From assembly GCA_017893485.1 (NCBI GenBank), contig CM030365.1:46804458-46868457 (forward strand): a stretch of DNA of 64,000 bases, written 5' to 3'. Both the position numbers and the translations under genes were made by a program. Positions 10,601 through 24,000 of this stretch are shown piece after piece. The notes below the pieces were generated by a model that worked only from the letters and a program-made list of their open reading frames with translations, had not been told where the DNA came from and did not search any database. This stretch comes from Hemerocallis citrina. Taxonomy: Eukaryota; Streptophyta; Magnoliopsida; Asparagales; Asphodelaceae. Positions within the stretch are counted from its first letter, which is position 1, and every line of letters begins with the position of its first letter.

Positions 10601-13600
10601 AATCGTGTAGCCACAAATTAGAGTCCAGGACTTCGCTAAAAAACAAGCACAAAAACTACTATTCACTGAACAAAGGTTTTAGATACAAGAAGTTCGGCGA
10701 AAAAAGATTTCACTCTTTCCAAACTCCAGATACATAGGTGCGGTGGCCAATCTGAGATTCCTAAGTCTGTTGCCTAGGAGAGGGAGGCGCCTCGCCGTTC
10801 ACGGCATCGACAAAGACGGTCTCGGCGCTAATTGCAGAGCCCATTGCCCCGGGAGACGGAACACACTCTTCCCCCGAAGGCTCTTCCCTTGCATGTCGAA
10901 GGAAAAGCCTTCGAGGTCGAGACCTTCGTACTTCCGCCTGTAATACCCCTAAATTTCTTACAATGAATATATACATACATTATTATTGTTATCTTTATCA
11001 TACATAGTTATTATCCTATACTATTAGTATTATTGTATACTATTAGTATTGCAATAAATTTTTTTTTTAGCCTTAAAGCCCAAACATTGTTTACAAAAAA
11101 AGAAAAAAAAAGAAAGAAAGAAGAAGCCCAGCCCAACAAAAAACAATTGGGGGTTAAGTGCAATTACATAAAACTAAGGGGGTATATGCAAAAAGTGAGG
11201 ACACCTAAGCAATTCTACACATTTCCACACTTTACTACCTCTCTTTTTCTCTCTTTACAGCCGGTAGCAACATCAGCTGTTTTCTCCACTCCCTTTCTCT
11301 ATATATTTACCTACTACTACTACTACTACCACAACTGCTGATTTCTACTGCTTCTACTGCTGATTTCTACTACTACTACTGCTGATTTCTGCTGCTACTA
11401 CCACTTCCTACCACTACTCTTACTACATTACTACTATACTACCTGCTACTACTCTTACTGCTATACTACCTATTACTACTACTACATACTACTACTACTG
11501 CATACTACTACTACTACTTCTACTGATGTTGTTTACTGTTACAACTACTGTCGCTGTTTACTGCTACAACTGCTGCTACTGCTTGCTACTTCTACTACTA
11601 TTACTGCTTACTACTACTTCTACTACCTTACTACTACTACTATTGGAGCAAGTCAAGGAAGTATCAAGGGAAGCAAGGAGAAGGCAATTGAAGCTTGCAA
11701 ACAAAACAAAGTAGGTATTCTCCATTCCGTTTGTGTTCAATTTATGAATTTAATGATTGATGGTTTGGTAGAAATTGTTGTATGTGTGTATGTGAAATGA
11801 CTTGATTACACTAAGTATGGTATTTGTTATGTAGAACAAATCATGTTTGTAGTAGTAGAAAAATTCATGGTAGGCGTCCTCCTCACCTTATTACTAAACT
11901 AGTTGATTTATTGTTGTATGTCAATTCTCATTAGTAGTTTAGTCGTTATTTAATGTGCAAATTGCTAGTAGATTGAAGCATGTATGCTTAGAAGTATTGT
12001 ATGCTTAAAACTCATGGTTAGCAATATAGCAATAAAAAGAAAAGTGAACAAAGATTGTAGTAAATGAAATTGTTAAAAAAGAGACGATGTCATTACTTGA
12101 ACTTGTAACGCAAAGACAATTATATGAGAATGCATAATTTAATTAGGGTCTTGTTATGGAAATTTTGCAATGAAAAGTTGGCATGTAAAGTGTTTGATGA
12201 AATGTCTAAATGCACATATACAATAAGAATTCTAGAAAATTAACCACCTATGAATAAGTGGCAAACTAAGGTATTTACCATTATGTGGATGTGAGGTAGT
12301 ACATACACATGTGTGCAATATCCTAGTATGAAAATAACTTTAATAAGCGTGGATGCGGTGTTGGATGAAATACGGTTATGCATGGGTATGTATAAAATCA
12401 ATGCATGCTTATATGCGTACTTGTTGTGAAGTGTGGTGCACATTCAGCGCACTAGTTTGGTGCATGTGTGGGTTAGCTCTTAGCATGATTGGAGGCTAGG
12501 TTGAACCCTAACTAAATCAAGATGAGACTTGTTGAGATTCAACTAGGTTGGATTCACTTAGAACCTAGTCAGTAAATTAAGTTAAATTAGTTATGTAAAC
12601 TAGCTGAAGGGTAAGTGGAAACTAGGAGCACAGTTTAATTAACTTAGAAAATAGAAGTCGTGATAATAAAGCAATTAGAATCGGGTAAGTTGGTGAATTA
12701 AGGAATTAATTTAGGATGATTGGTAAGGACAGACACTAGTTGGGCGTGTACTCACCTGTCAAGAGGACACGTGCAGCGTCGTCTCGTCTGGGACACATGT
12801 GGCGTCGTCTCGACTGTTAATTTCTGGGATTTAATGATAAGAATGGGATGCAGACGTAAGCCACAACTCCTGTCGGAACTTAGGAGATGGACTCTTAAGT
12901 TTCCGTCTATGTTCTGGGTTATCAATATGAACAAGGAGCAAGAGTGTAACTCTAAGTCTCTGGGCGGAGTAGGGGTGACCCTATCGATTCGCCTTATGTT
13001 CATGATAACTTTGGTAGGGACAGGAGTGGAGAAGAACCATGATTCCGGTAGAGCTGATGATCACCGGCCTAACCGGGAGCGGAGAGGGACCACGATCCTG
13101 TCGGAGTGGAGAAGGACCATGATCTGAACAAACAGGGTGATCACAGCCATTCAAAGTGGAGAAGGACCACGATCCGACTGTAGGAGCGAAAATGGACCGC
13201 ATGTGCTGCAGACTTTTACCAGTCACTAGATGAATGTCAGAAACAGGAAAGAGTACAAGAGTATGATGCATGGCGAGGGATTGAACCCTATTATCTAGAG
13301 AATACGAACTCGATTTGGGGAGTATATAGTATGAGATGCATACGTTTCCAAATCAAGTTTGCATTAGATTATGAGAATGATGTGCATATGAGTTGTGCAT
13401 TAGAATCTAGATCATGACATACACCGACATTTATGTTTGTATGACCTTCACGTTTCTTTTCTTCTGCATCAAATATTGGTTGATAAGAATTTTGGAGATT
13501 TCGGGTTTCATCCGCATTGCGTCAGTTGTATTCAACTGACGTGCCCACAGTTTGCAAATTGCAGGAGTGTTGATCGTGGAGCAGGAGACTCGAGCTGCGG

Positions 13601-16600
13601 AAAGCGTCCAAGTGAAAGATATAGTTTCCTTGTGTAATGTAAGTTTCTAATTTCCTGTAGTTTCCTGTGTTGTGTACTCATTGAAGTAAATATTTTGGGT
13701 AAGTGTCACGAGCTTTCAGTGTGTGGAACTCGGGACGCTACAGAAGTGGTATCAGAGCTAAACTTCAAATTGTAGTACCAACACAACAGGGAATTAGACT
13801 TGAATGCCCCAGTTAGAGTTAGGTTTAGTTTGGATAATAGGATGGTCGTGATTCATATTGTTGTACGACCAGCCTATGTTTATGATCTCCCTATATCCGG
13901 AACTAACCCCTGTCTATGTTTTCTTGTTTTTGAAGGATGTGGGGAAGAAACGAATGTGGCAGTAATGGAAGAGTCTATCAACGAAACAGAGGTAGCAACA
14001 ACATGAGAACTGAAGGTGAAGGCAGTGGAGTGAATCACGCCAATCTCAATATCGAAGTGGAAATTGCACGATTATATCAAATAATGGGAACTTTTATGGA
14101 GGCCGATCGAAATTTCGCACCACCACCAGGAACCCAAGAAAGGAATGCAAGCGATGTCATGCTAACCACGTCAAGATTGTAGAATCCTTTAAGAGAATGA
14201 AACCACTAGTATTTGAAGGCCAAGCAGATCCAACAGCAGCCGATGATTGGATTTGTCAGGTGGAGACAGTGTTTGAAGTACTTAGAACACCAGAAGAAAG
14301 CAAAGTTACATTGGTGACTATTCTTTTGGAAAAAGACGCAGGATTGTGGTGGCAATCAGTCAAGCGGGGCATGCGTGATGGACCAATTGTATGGGAGGAC
14401 TTCCTCGAAAAATTCAGGCAACATTACTTCCCTCTGGACGACCAAGAAGAAAAGGCTATGGAGTTCATCAATTTGAGGCAGAGCAGTATGACAGTACGAG
14501 AATATGAAACAAAGTTTACACAGTTATCTCGATACACCCCGAAAATGGTTCAGGATGAAGTTAAGAAGGCTAAAAGGTTCGAGCAGGGTCTTCGACCCGG
14601 ACTGAGGTCAAGGATGGTGCCTTTATGCATTCGGAGGTTTGATAAGCTAGTTCGACGGGTCGCAGTAACGGAGATGGATATGAACCAAAGCAAGCAGCCG
14701 CAAGAGAAGAACGGGAATCAGAACGAAGGAAAGCGGTATGTTCCAGCCACAGATTTCATGGAGTAAGGCCCGAACCAGAAGTTCCAGAAGCCTAATACCA
14801 GTACAGAAGCCATCAAGCCAGTGAAGTGTTTCCTCTGTGGAGAGCGAGGACACGTTAAATCCCAATGCCCAAGGAATAAGGTTCAGGATAGTGAACGAAC
14901 ATGTTTCAATTGTGGAAAGGTTGGGCACGTCAGGCCAAAATGCCCACAATTGCAAAAGAACAAACAGTGGTCCAGGACAGAAGAATAATGATCAAGGGAA
15001 GAAGCCCTTCCGTCAGGGACGTGTTTTCGCACTGACTGAAGTGGTTGTTGAGAAGGAAGATGTGGGTCATCACGGGTACTGAAGGATGTAATGTAATTTG
15101 TTATGCTGCTAAAAATGATGTGTTTTGGTTGTGACCAAAAGTATGAAGGTTTATGTATGTACTCTGTATGTACTTGGATGATAAGTGTTAAATTAAATAT
15201 GATGTGTTTTGAAATGGGAATGTTAAATGTTTTTCTGGGTGTCTGATCCACTCCACTAGTATAGTTCCGAAGAAGGAACTATTCTAAGGGGGGAGTGATG
15301 TAATACCCCTAAATTTCTTACAATGAATACACAAATACATTGTTATTGTTATCTTTATCATACATAGTTATTATCCTATACTATTAGTATTATTGTATAC
15401 TATTAGTATTGCAATAAATTTTTTTTAGCCTTAATACCCAAACATTGTTTACAAAAAAAAAGAAAAGAAAGAAGCCCAGCCCAACAAAAAACAAATGGGG
15501 GATAAGTTCAATCGCATAAAACTAAGGGGGTATATGCAAACAGTGAGGACACCTAAGCAATTTTACACATTTCCACACTTCACTACTTCTCTCTTTTTTT
15601 CTCTTTACAGCCGGCAGCAACATCAGTTGTTTTCTCCACTCCCTTTTTCTATATATTTACCAACTACTACTACTACTACCTACTACTACTACTACTACTA
15701 CTACTACCACAACTACTGATTTCTACTGCTGCTACTGCTGATTGTTAATGCTGCTACTACTACTTCCTACCACTACTCTTACTACAATACTACTCTACTA
15801 ATTCCTGCTACTACTCTTACTGCTATACTACCTATTACTACTACTATTATTACTACTGCATACTACTACTACTACTTACTCCTACTGCTGTTGTTTATTG
15901 TTACAACTACTGCCGCTGTTTACTGCACAACTGCTACTACTGCTTGCTACTTCTACTACCATTACTGCTTACTACTACTTCTACTACCTTACTACTACTA
16001 ATATTGGAGTAAGTCAAGGAAGAATCAAGGGAAGCAAAAAGAAGGCAATTGAAGCTTGCAAACAAAACAAAGTGGGTATTCTCCATTCCTTTTATGTTCA
16101 ATTTATGAATTTAATGATTGATGGTTTGCTAGAAATTGTTGTATGTGTGTATGTGAAATGACTTGTTGAGATTCAACTAAATCAAGATGAGACTTGTTGA
16201 GATTCAACTAGGTTGGATTCACTTAGAACCTAGTCAGTAAATTAAGTTAAATTAGTTATGTAAACTAGCTGGAGGGTGAAAGTGAAAACTAGGAGCCCAG
16301 TTTAATTAACTTAGAAAATAGAAGTCGTAATAATAAAGCAATTAGAATCGGGTAAGTTGGTGAGTTAAGGAATTAATTTAGGATAATTGGTAAGGACAGA
16401 CACTAGTTGGGCGTGTACTCACTTGTCAAGGGAACACATGCGGCGTCGTCTCGTCTGGGACACGTGTGGCGTCGTCTCGACTGTTGATTTCTCGGATTTA
16501 GTGATAAGAATGGGATGCAGACGTAAGTCACAACTACTGTCGGAACTTAGGATATGGACTCTTAAGTTTCCGTCTATGTTCTGGGTTATCAATATGAACA

Positions 16601-19600
16601 AGGAGCAAAAGTGGAACTCTAAGTCTCTGGGCGGAGTAGGGGTGGCCCTATCGATTCGCCTTATGTTCATGATAACTTTGGTAGGGGCAGGAGTGGAGAA
16701 GGACCATGATTTCGGCAGAGCTGATGATCACCGGCCTGACCGGGAGCGAAGAGGGACCATGATCCTGTCGGAGTGGAGAAGGACCATGATCTGAACGAAC
16801 AAGGTGATCAGTGCCGTTCAGAGTGGAGAAGGACCACAATCCGACTGCAGGAACGGAAATGGACCGCATGTGCTGCAGACTCTACCAGTCACTAGATGAA
16901 TATCAGAAACAGGAAAGAGTACAAGAGTAGGATGCATGGCGAGGGATTGAACCCTATCATCTGGAGAATACGAACTCGAATTGGAGAGTATGTAGTTTGA
17001 GATGCATACGTTTTCAAATCAAGTTTGCATTAGATTAAGAGAATGAAGTGCATATGAGTTGTGCATTAGAATCTAGATCATGACATACACCGACATTTAT
17101 GTTTGTATGACCTTCACGGTTCTTTTCTTCTACATCAAATATTGGTTGTTAAGGATTTTGGAGATTTCGGGTTTCATCCACATTGCGTCAGTTGTATTCA
17201 ACTGACGTGCCCACAGTTTGCAAATTGCAGGACTGCTGATCGTGGAGCAGGAGACTCGAGCTGCGGAAAGCATCCAAGTGAAAGATATAGTTTCCTTGTA
17301 TAATGTAAGTTTCTAATTTCCTATAGTTTTCCTGTGTTGTGTACTCATTGAAGTAAAGATTCTGGACAAGTGTCACGAGCTTCCAGTGTGTGGAACTCTG
17401 GGCGCTACACCGCCCAAATCGCTCGAGGACATTGTAACCCTCGTCCTGGGCGTGGATAACGCGGTCGATGGCATCCTCCTGATCAGCCACCGGTTTCTTC
17501 TCCCTCACCTCTAGGCCAGCTTCTCCTTCGCCAGCTCCACCTTCTCTTTCAATAGCTCCTCTCGAGTCTACTTCTTCACCAGCAGCTCCGCCATTAGTTC
17601 CCTCCCCTTCTGTCGGAGATCGTCGTTTCTTCCCATGATTTCCTTTTGGCTTGCCTTGGCAAGCTCTGCCTGCCTCATAAGTGCATCATGCCTCTTCTTC
17701 ATCTCGGCCCCTTTAAGGGTTCGCCTACAGGAAAAATGATACTATCGAGGTACGACAAGCTAAAGCGCACTTACCAGAACGGTGGACTGCGACCACCTAG
17801 CGTAAACCTCATCATTCGACTCCTACATCGCTCTGTCACGGGGAGTGGCGAGATGTTCGGTAACCTGCAGCGCACTGAGCCACTCCACCGGTGAGTGTTT
17901 CTCTGACGAACCCTGAGGGCACCCACGCCTTCCAGCCGATGGTGACTTCGCAAGGGCGGCGACAATTTTCAGTGAGGAAGTTGGAGGCTTTGCCACCGCT
18001 TGCTTCCCAGAAGTTTCAAGTGCTTTCGTTGCATCCGACGCCTTTGCTCACTTGGCCAGAGGCTCCTCGGACGCAGAGGGATTGAAGGGCCGCCCAATGC
18101 TCTTGGAGCATCTTGTCGGTCAACAATCTTGGGAAAATAGACAAACGTTAGACAAGAATAAAATAAACGGCAAAGAGAAAGGGACATACTAGGGTTGGCT
18201 GGCTTCGTCCACGCTCCACCAACCACCTCTCCGACACTAACGACCATTTGATATTGCCTCGGCAAACATAAGGTCAAGTTCTTCCACTCCTCCCACGGGG
18301 TTCGACGCTTGGGCACCGCGTAGACCGAGTCAGTCGGAATATCCCAAGGCTCCCGCCATCGAATGACCAAGAACTTGGACTCCTAATTCTTAAAGGAATC
18401 CGGGTGACCGATAATAACCTTCTGCTCAGTCCTCAGCAAAAGAAAACACTGACCACTGCTTTTGCGAACTTTGCACAAATCTAGGCAGAAGCAGAAGGGC
18501 TTAAGCTTCAAAGGGACTCCCGCCCTCTCACACAGCAGAATGAAGCCGACCATATGCTTCCAAGAATTCGGGCTGAGTTGCATCGGACTAATGCCAGCCC
18601 AATTAAGCACCATCTTAATGAACGGATGCAATGGAAGTCGAAGCCCTAAGACAAAAGCATCCACGGAAAACATGCTAGACCAACCGGCAAGACGGTCTAT
18701 CGGACGAAGGCCCGAACTAGGAAGCATAAGCTCATATCTCCAAGGGATGCAATACGTGCTTCGGATTCGAGGATGGTCGGTTCCCACTAAGGTGATGGCC
18801 ATACCGTCAGCTTCCGGTGCCGAATGTTTAATACTGAACTTGGCTTGATCCTCTAAATTGTCGGGGTATACTATAATGATTAAACCCAGCGAATGAGGAT
18901 GGCCCAATGACAGCCCCGTTCGATGCTTCTGACCCACTACTAGCGCCAAGGGCTCCTTTTCCTTGGTGCTATCCGAATTCACCCAACTAAGACGGCATCC
19001 AGACCATAGGCTGAAGCGGACTCACCCGACTGGACCCTAGTCAAAGCTTAAAATAGTTCTATTCATTCTATTCATTACTGTAACAACTGTCGAGATCTCG
19101 TTGGAAAAATTGCAGGAAAGGGGTAGAACACGCTAGATAGAGAAGCTCCAAACATTAGAAAAAGAAAACAAAGTGGGGGAAGGTGAGATATGAGATATAT
19201 AGAGGGAAGAGACTCATCGTTAATCACAACCGACACATGGCCAAATCACAACCCTCCATATGCAGGCAAATCAATAGCCCGCACGTCCCCGCCCGCGTAG
19301 GAGAACCTACCGCTTCGAAACACCGAAAACCCACATGGCCCGCCACGTGGCCAGCGCGACCAGAGTTTCCAAACTAAAATGCAGGACTACATCCTTCAGA
19401 TTGTGCGTCCCTAGGATTGTCATCCGAGGCACTCCCAAAATGGCACAAAACGCCAACTTTCTAAGCGGTTCGGATCCTCATGCAGTCTTGGTCCTCAAAT
19501 TGTCAATCGAGGACTTCCGAAATGGTGCAAAACTCTAACTTCTAAAGAGGTTCGGATCCTATTAATGAATGAGTGGATCGGAAGCCGAAGCCCCGAAACG

Positions 19601-21017
19601 AATGCATCCGCGGGAAACATACAGTAAAAGGGTTCAAGGTCATCAGTGGGGCAGAATCCGGGGTTTGGAATCATTAGCTCGTACGTGTCTAGTACGAAGA
19701 ACATGCACTGAAGCATAATAAGGTTTTCTTTGGACAGCTTATTTAGTATCCGGTCTGCCTGGATAGGCCTTCGGTTCCGCAACTGAGATTCTAGCTAAAG
19801 ACCAAACTGTGATCAAGTCCCTGACGGCGTCAGGATACATTCTGATCAACGTCAATACCTGTAGAATTGGACAATTAAGACCAGGAATATCAATCACCCT
19901 TGACAGAGGCATCCTCCCCTGGGATCTCTATCTTCTTTTTCTTAGGCCTCGACTCCCGAGGCGGATGGGCACTCACAACCTCTATTGAACAGGTCTCACT
20001 ATCCTCACCAACTGATGTCATCGCCTCCCCACTCGGCGAAATAACCGTTTCCTCAGCCTGCGCTCCCTCGGTCGAGGTTGAACTTTGGGGTATAACTGCA
20101 GCCTCGCTCTGTACTCCCCAACTAGAGGCTCCCTCATCTTCCGAATCGCTTGTTGAATCATCCTGTTCGTCTATAGCCTCACTGGCTTCGCTACTGCTAG
20201 TTCAGACATTTACGACGAGTTCTTCCCACAATTCTGAGTTTGATGAAGCCTACTTGAAGCAACTAGTCTTTACAACTGAGTCTTCTGACCGAAACCTACA
20301 CATAATGTAACTGAATACTTTACCTACCACGAAAGTAGTTGGGAGCTAGTCAGAAAGATCGCAGAAGTGCCTGAGAATTCTAAAGACAAGCTCCGCGAGA
20401 GTAGTGGGAGAAGGTAAAGAGAAATGAGAAGGGGTGGAGAGATTTATTGACTTGGGGAAAACTCCTCGATAACCGTGATGTTGACGTGGAAGAATCCAAG
20501 CCCTCCACCTCCATCTATTGGCTACAAAAAAAAGAGCTTTGATTTACGCAATGGTGATGTAGGACTACCCACGTGAGACGCATGTGCATCTGCAACCACG
20601 TGGTCCCCTACGTGGCAACATAGCCAGGTTTAGAGCTAGAAGCACGGATACTCTCCCGGGGATGCGTATCTCGTACTGCATACGTATCTGATGGGATAAT
20701 CACCGGTTACTCACTGGATACGTATCCAAACAATTATTTTATAAAAAAAAGAAAAAAAATCGGATACTCTAGGGATACTCTCGAATACGTCGGGAAACAC
20801 TTGGATACTGTTTGGATACACGAAGGGGATATATATATATATATATATATGGGAAAAAGGGGTATGAGCAACTTGCTCATTTAGTAAATAAGCAATTGAT
20901 GATGTGGCATGCATGTGATTGGAAAATTCTTAAAAGGGTTAGTTGTCCAATGTATCACATGCATGCCACATAATCACTTGCTCATTTACTAAATGAGCAA
21001 GTTGCTCATATCCCTTT

Positions 21018-21087
<70 letters not shown>

Positions 21088-24000
21088 TGCACACGGCGTG
21101 TACACTCGGCCTTCCCATCTTCGTATCGACGATCCGAACCGTTCACATTGATCTACACATCTAAATTAGTCTAAATATGTAAAATCAAATCATTTGAAAT
21201 TAATTTGCCCATCTATTGAAGTGTTACAAAATTGTATGGCTGAAAATCATTATTTTTTATAGTCACATGATGGATGGCAAATGAATTTCAAATGATTTGA
21301 TTTTACATATTTAGATTAATTTAGATGTGTAGATCAATGTGAACAGTTCGGATCGTCGATACGAAGGCGGGAAGGCCGAGTGCACACGGAGGGGTGGTGC
21401 ACAACGGAAGATTCATATATATATATATATATATAGGGTAAAAGGGATATGAGCAACTTGCTCATTTAGTAAATGAGCAAGTAATTATGTGGCATGCATG
21501 TGATACATTGGACAACTAACCCTTTTAAGGATTTTCCAATCACATGCATGCCACATCATCAATTGCTTATTTACTAAATGAGCAAGTTGCTCATACCCCT
21601 TTTTCCCATATATATATATATATATATTCTACTATTCTCTTCGTCTTCTACTTTCAAATCCTTATTTCATTTGATCAAAAGATATTTTTTTATTTCATTT
21701 GATTAAAAGACGTCGAAAAAAGAATAGATGTATGATGTAGTTCTTGCTATTGTTTTGGTTGATTGACTACTTGTTATTATTGTACAAGTTGTTGCATCTT
21801 TATTCGATGTAGTGTTTGAGTATCAGATTTCTTTAAAATAATAGATATAGGGTAGTAGGAATGTAGTATTGAATGATCTTGGTTAGTTCATGATTATGAC
21901 TTATGAAGTTATGATAGATGTAGTTATGATGTTGAATCTATTGAATATGTTTAAGACTAGCCTACTTTTATTTGAACATTTCGATCATGTAATATTGGTA
22001 ATGGTGTTTTTGAAAACTCGAGTGATCCATTAGTATGTTTTGTATTAATTTTAATTACCATGTTCTTGTTTATTATTTTTTCATGTTCGTATTGAATTGA
22101 ATAATTTAGTTTACTATTTATATATCTATAATATTAAATTTTTAAAAATTATTTTAATTTAGCGTATCCTAACGCACTCGTGTTATAGTTTTTTAGATTT
22201 TGGCGTATCCGCGTACCAGATACATACCGTACCGAATACACGTACCAGTATCTGTGCTTCATAGGTCTAGAGTATACAACATTGTGCGAGTTCACTCCCT
22301 CGAAGCCCCCGATTTCAGACAAGCTTCGTACAGCCTCGACCTTTGAATTGTCATTCGGGGTACTCACAAAAGTGGCACAAAACACCATTTATAAAGGGGT
22401 TCAGAAGCTCCTACAGCTTCGACCGTCGGATTGTCATTCGAGGCAGTCACAAAAATGGCAAAAACGATAAAGGGGTTCGGAATCTCCTACAGCCTCGGCC
22501 CTTGATTGTTATTTGAGGCACTCACAAAACTCGCGAATCGGGCCAGCATGTCGAACCCCCTATTATCCTCGGTTCCCGGATTGTCATTTGAGGTGCTCCC
22601 AAAATTGGCGCAAAACTCCACTCATGAAAAGGGTCGGCACGCCGAATGCCATACATCCTAGGTATTTAAAATTGGTTTTTTGAACTAATCGGTGTAGGAG
22701 CGATTAGTGATTAATCGGTTAATCGAAAAATAATCGGGAATTAAATCGGAAAAATCATTATATATATATATATATATATAAAATTAAAAAAAAATATATC
22801 CTCATTATGTAGCAACCCTAAATCCTAACATAAAACTATTATGAGATTATCAAATAGGAACATATAGTTATAGAGAAAAAGAAGAGTGTACTTGGTTTGA
22901 GCTGAGTTTGGATTATGGATGCGGGCCGGATCGAGTTTGCTGATCAGTTCCATCAAACAAAAACAATATGGGAGGAGCAGCGCGAGCAGCAAGAGGAGTA
23001 GGTCCAGCAGATGCAGGTTGAGTGAAGTATGCAACGGTGTAGGGGGAGCAACAGCGGGCCGGGTTTAGGTTTGCTCAAGGAAGAAGAGAATCAGATTGAG
23101 TTTAGGTTTGCGCGAGAAAGAATAGAGCAGCGACATGTCAGGTTTGGGTTTGCGCGAGGACCAAAAGAGGTTTGAATTTTGAATTTGGATTTGAGTTTGG
23201 GCCGGTTTGAGCCCAAATAATGCAAACGAGCATGAAAATTAGAAGAGGCGATTTAATCGGTTAATCGGCCACTTAAAATCGGCCGATTAACCACTAATCG
23301 GCCGATTATACCCGATTAAATCGCTAACTATTGAAATATAATAAATCGCTAAAAAAATAATCGATTAGCCTCCGATTAGCGATTAATAGGGAATTAATCG
23401 AACGTAATCAAAGATTTTAACTGCTTAGCATACATCCTCGGTAGCCGAACCCCCCATTGCTTTGGACGCCGAACCCCTGTTGATGACCACTGATTTTTCT
23501 TGACAGATTATCTAATCTCAAAGGCCGCTAAAACTAGACTACAGGAGTGGGGGTCATATGATGTGGGTAAAAATTACGGCTAATCAAGACCATGCAATCC
23601 CCGCACAAATCTCGGTGATCCTAAAGGGTAAAACAATCCCTTCGCGACAAGCGACAACTACAGGCCCACAACCAGAGTATGGGCCGTTCGTGGGTGCCCA
23701 TCGCATCTACTCAACCCATGAGTAAAGACAGATTGCAGCCCATTTAAGGAAGAGTGATCAGCCAATTATGATTGGCAATTAGTTCCCCTAAAATCATGAA
23801 AATGATTAACTGATCAGATTCTTAATTAAAAGGATCTAACAAATCAACTAAGCGATCTTTCCCCAACTGCCTCCTCCACAGACCTATAGATACAGACCCC
23901 CTTCCTCAGTTACCAAGTAATCAACATTTGGCCCACTAAACTTTTGTTACTTCTTGTTACTAACTAGATCATCGGAGGGTTTGTCGTCGGGATCCATCCC

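Larger units (their letters stand above)
10939..13742 (+). mobile_element. 5' LTR of the gag-only element
   Basis: 2804 bp. It carries a TATATATTT box near 11300, a long ACT/CTA triplet region (about 11310-11645) and a perfect 9-bp-stem hairpin at 13520-13541. About 700 bp (roughly 11810-12510) present here are absent from the 3' LTR. Confidence 0.9.
10939..17409 (+). mobile_element. complete gag-only gypsy retrotransposon (TR-GAG type), 6471 bp
   Basis: Two LTRs (10939-13742 and 15299-17409), both starting TGTAATACCCCTAAATTTC and ending in (GC)GCTACA or GACGCTACA, flank a 1556-bp internal region with primer site, gag, zinc knuckles and polypurine tract but no protease, reverse transcriptase or integrase. 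The 5-bp target duplication CCGCC is perfect (10934-10938 and 17410-17414). This is the architecture named terminal-repeat retrotransposon with GAG domain. It would need enzymes from an autonomous relative. It sits inside a Tat element in intron 6. Confidence 0.9.
20851..21607. repeat. palindrome of palindromes (nested foldback MITEs)
   Basis: The arm at 20851-21022 and the arm at 21436-21607, each 172 bp, are near-perfect reverse complements of each other. Each arm is itself an inverted repeat (ends GGG(A/T)AAAAGGG(G)TATGAGC, with GAGCAACTTGCTC and GTGGCATGCATGTGAT in both halves). Between them lies a third foldback. (TA)n runs separate all three, which fits insertion at TA sites. A transcript could fold into one very long hairpin. 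Confidence 0.85.
20636..22264. mobile_element. hAT-like element with an 8-bp target duplication
   Basis: Terminal inverted repeats read CTAGAAGCACGGATACT on the left and, reversed on the right, CTATGAAGCACAGATACT. They are flanked by GTTTAGAG (20628-20635) and GTCTAGAG (22265-22272), an 8-bp duplication with one mismatch. The subterminal regions are rich in GATAC(G)TATC-like motifs on both sides, a common layout for transposase-binding sites. No transposase is present. The middle is occupied by foldback elements (20851-21607). Confidence 0.7.

Noticed and set aside
10411..10943. Plus-strand ORFs at the end of the Sirevirus-like LTR and beyond
   Set aside because: They cross the LTR junction or are shadows of the minus-strand Tat ORF; no family features.
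12720..13271. Pairs of ORFs duplicated at 16387-16869
   Set aside because: They lie within the LTRs of the gag-only element and are duplicated with them; no domain recognised.
19900..20310. 136-codon plus-strand ORF
   Set aside because: Shadow of the acidic N terminus of the minus-strand Tat antisense ORF, which has the better coding signature.
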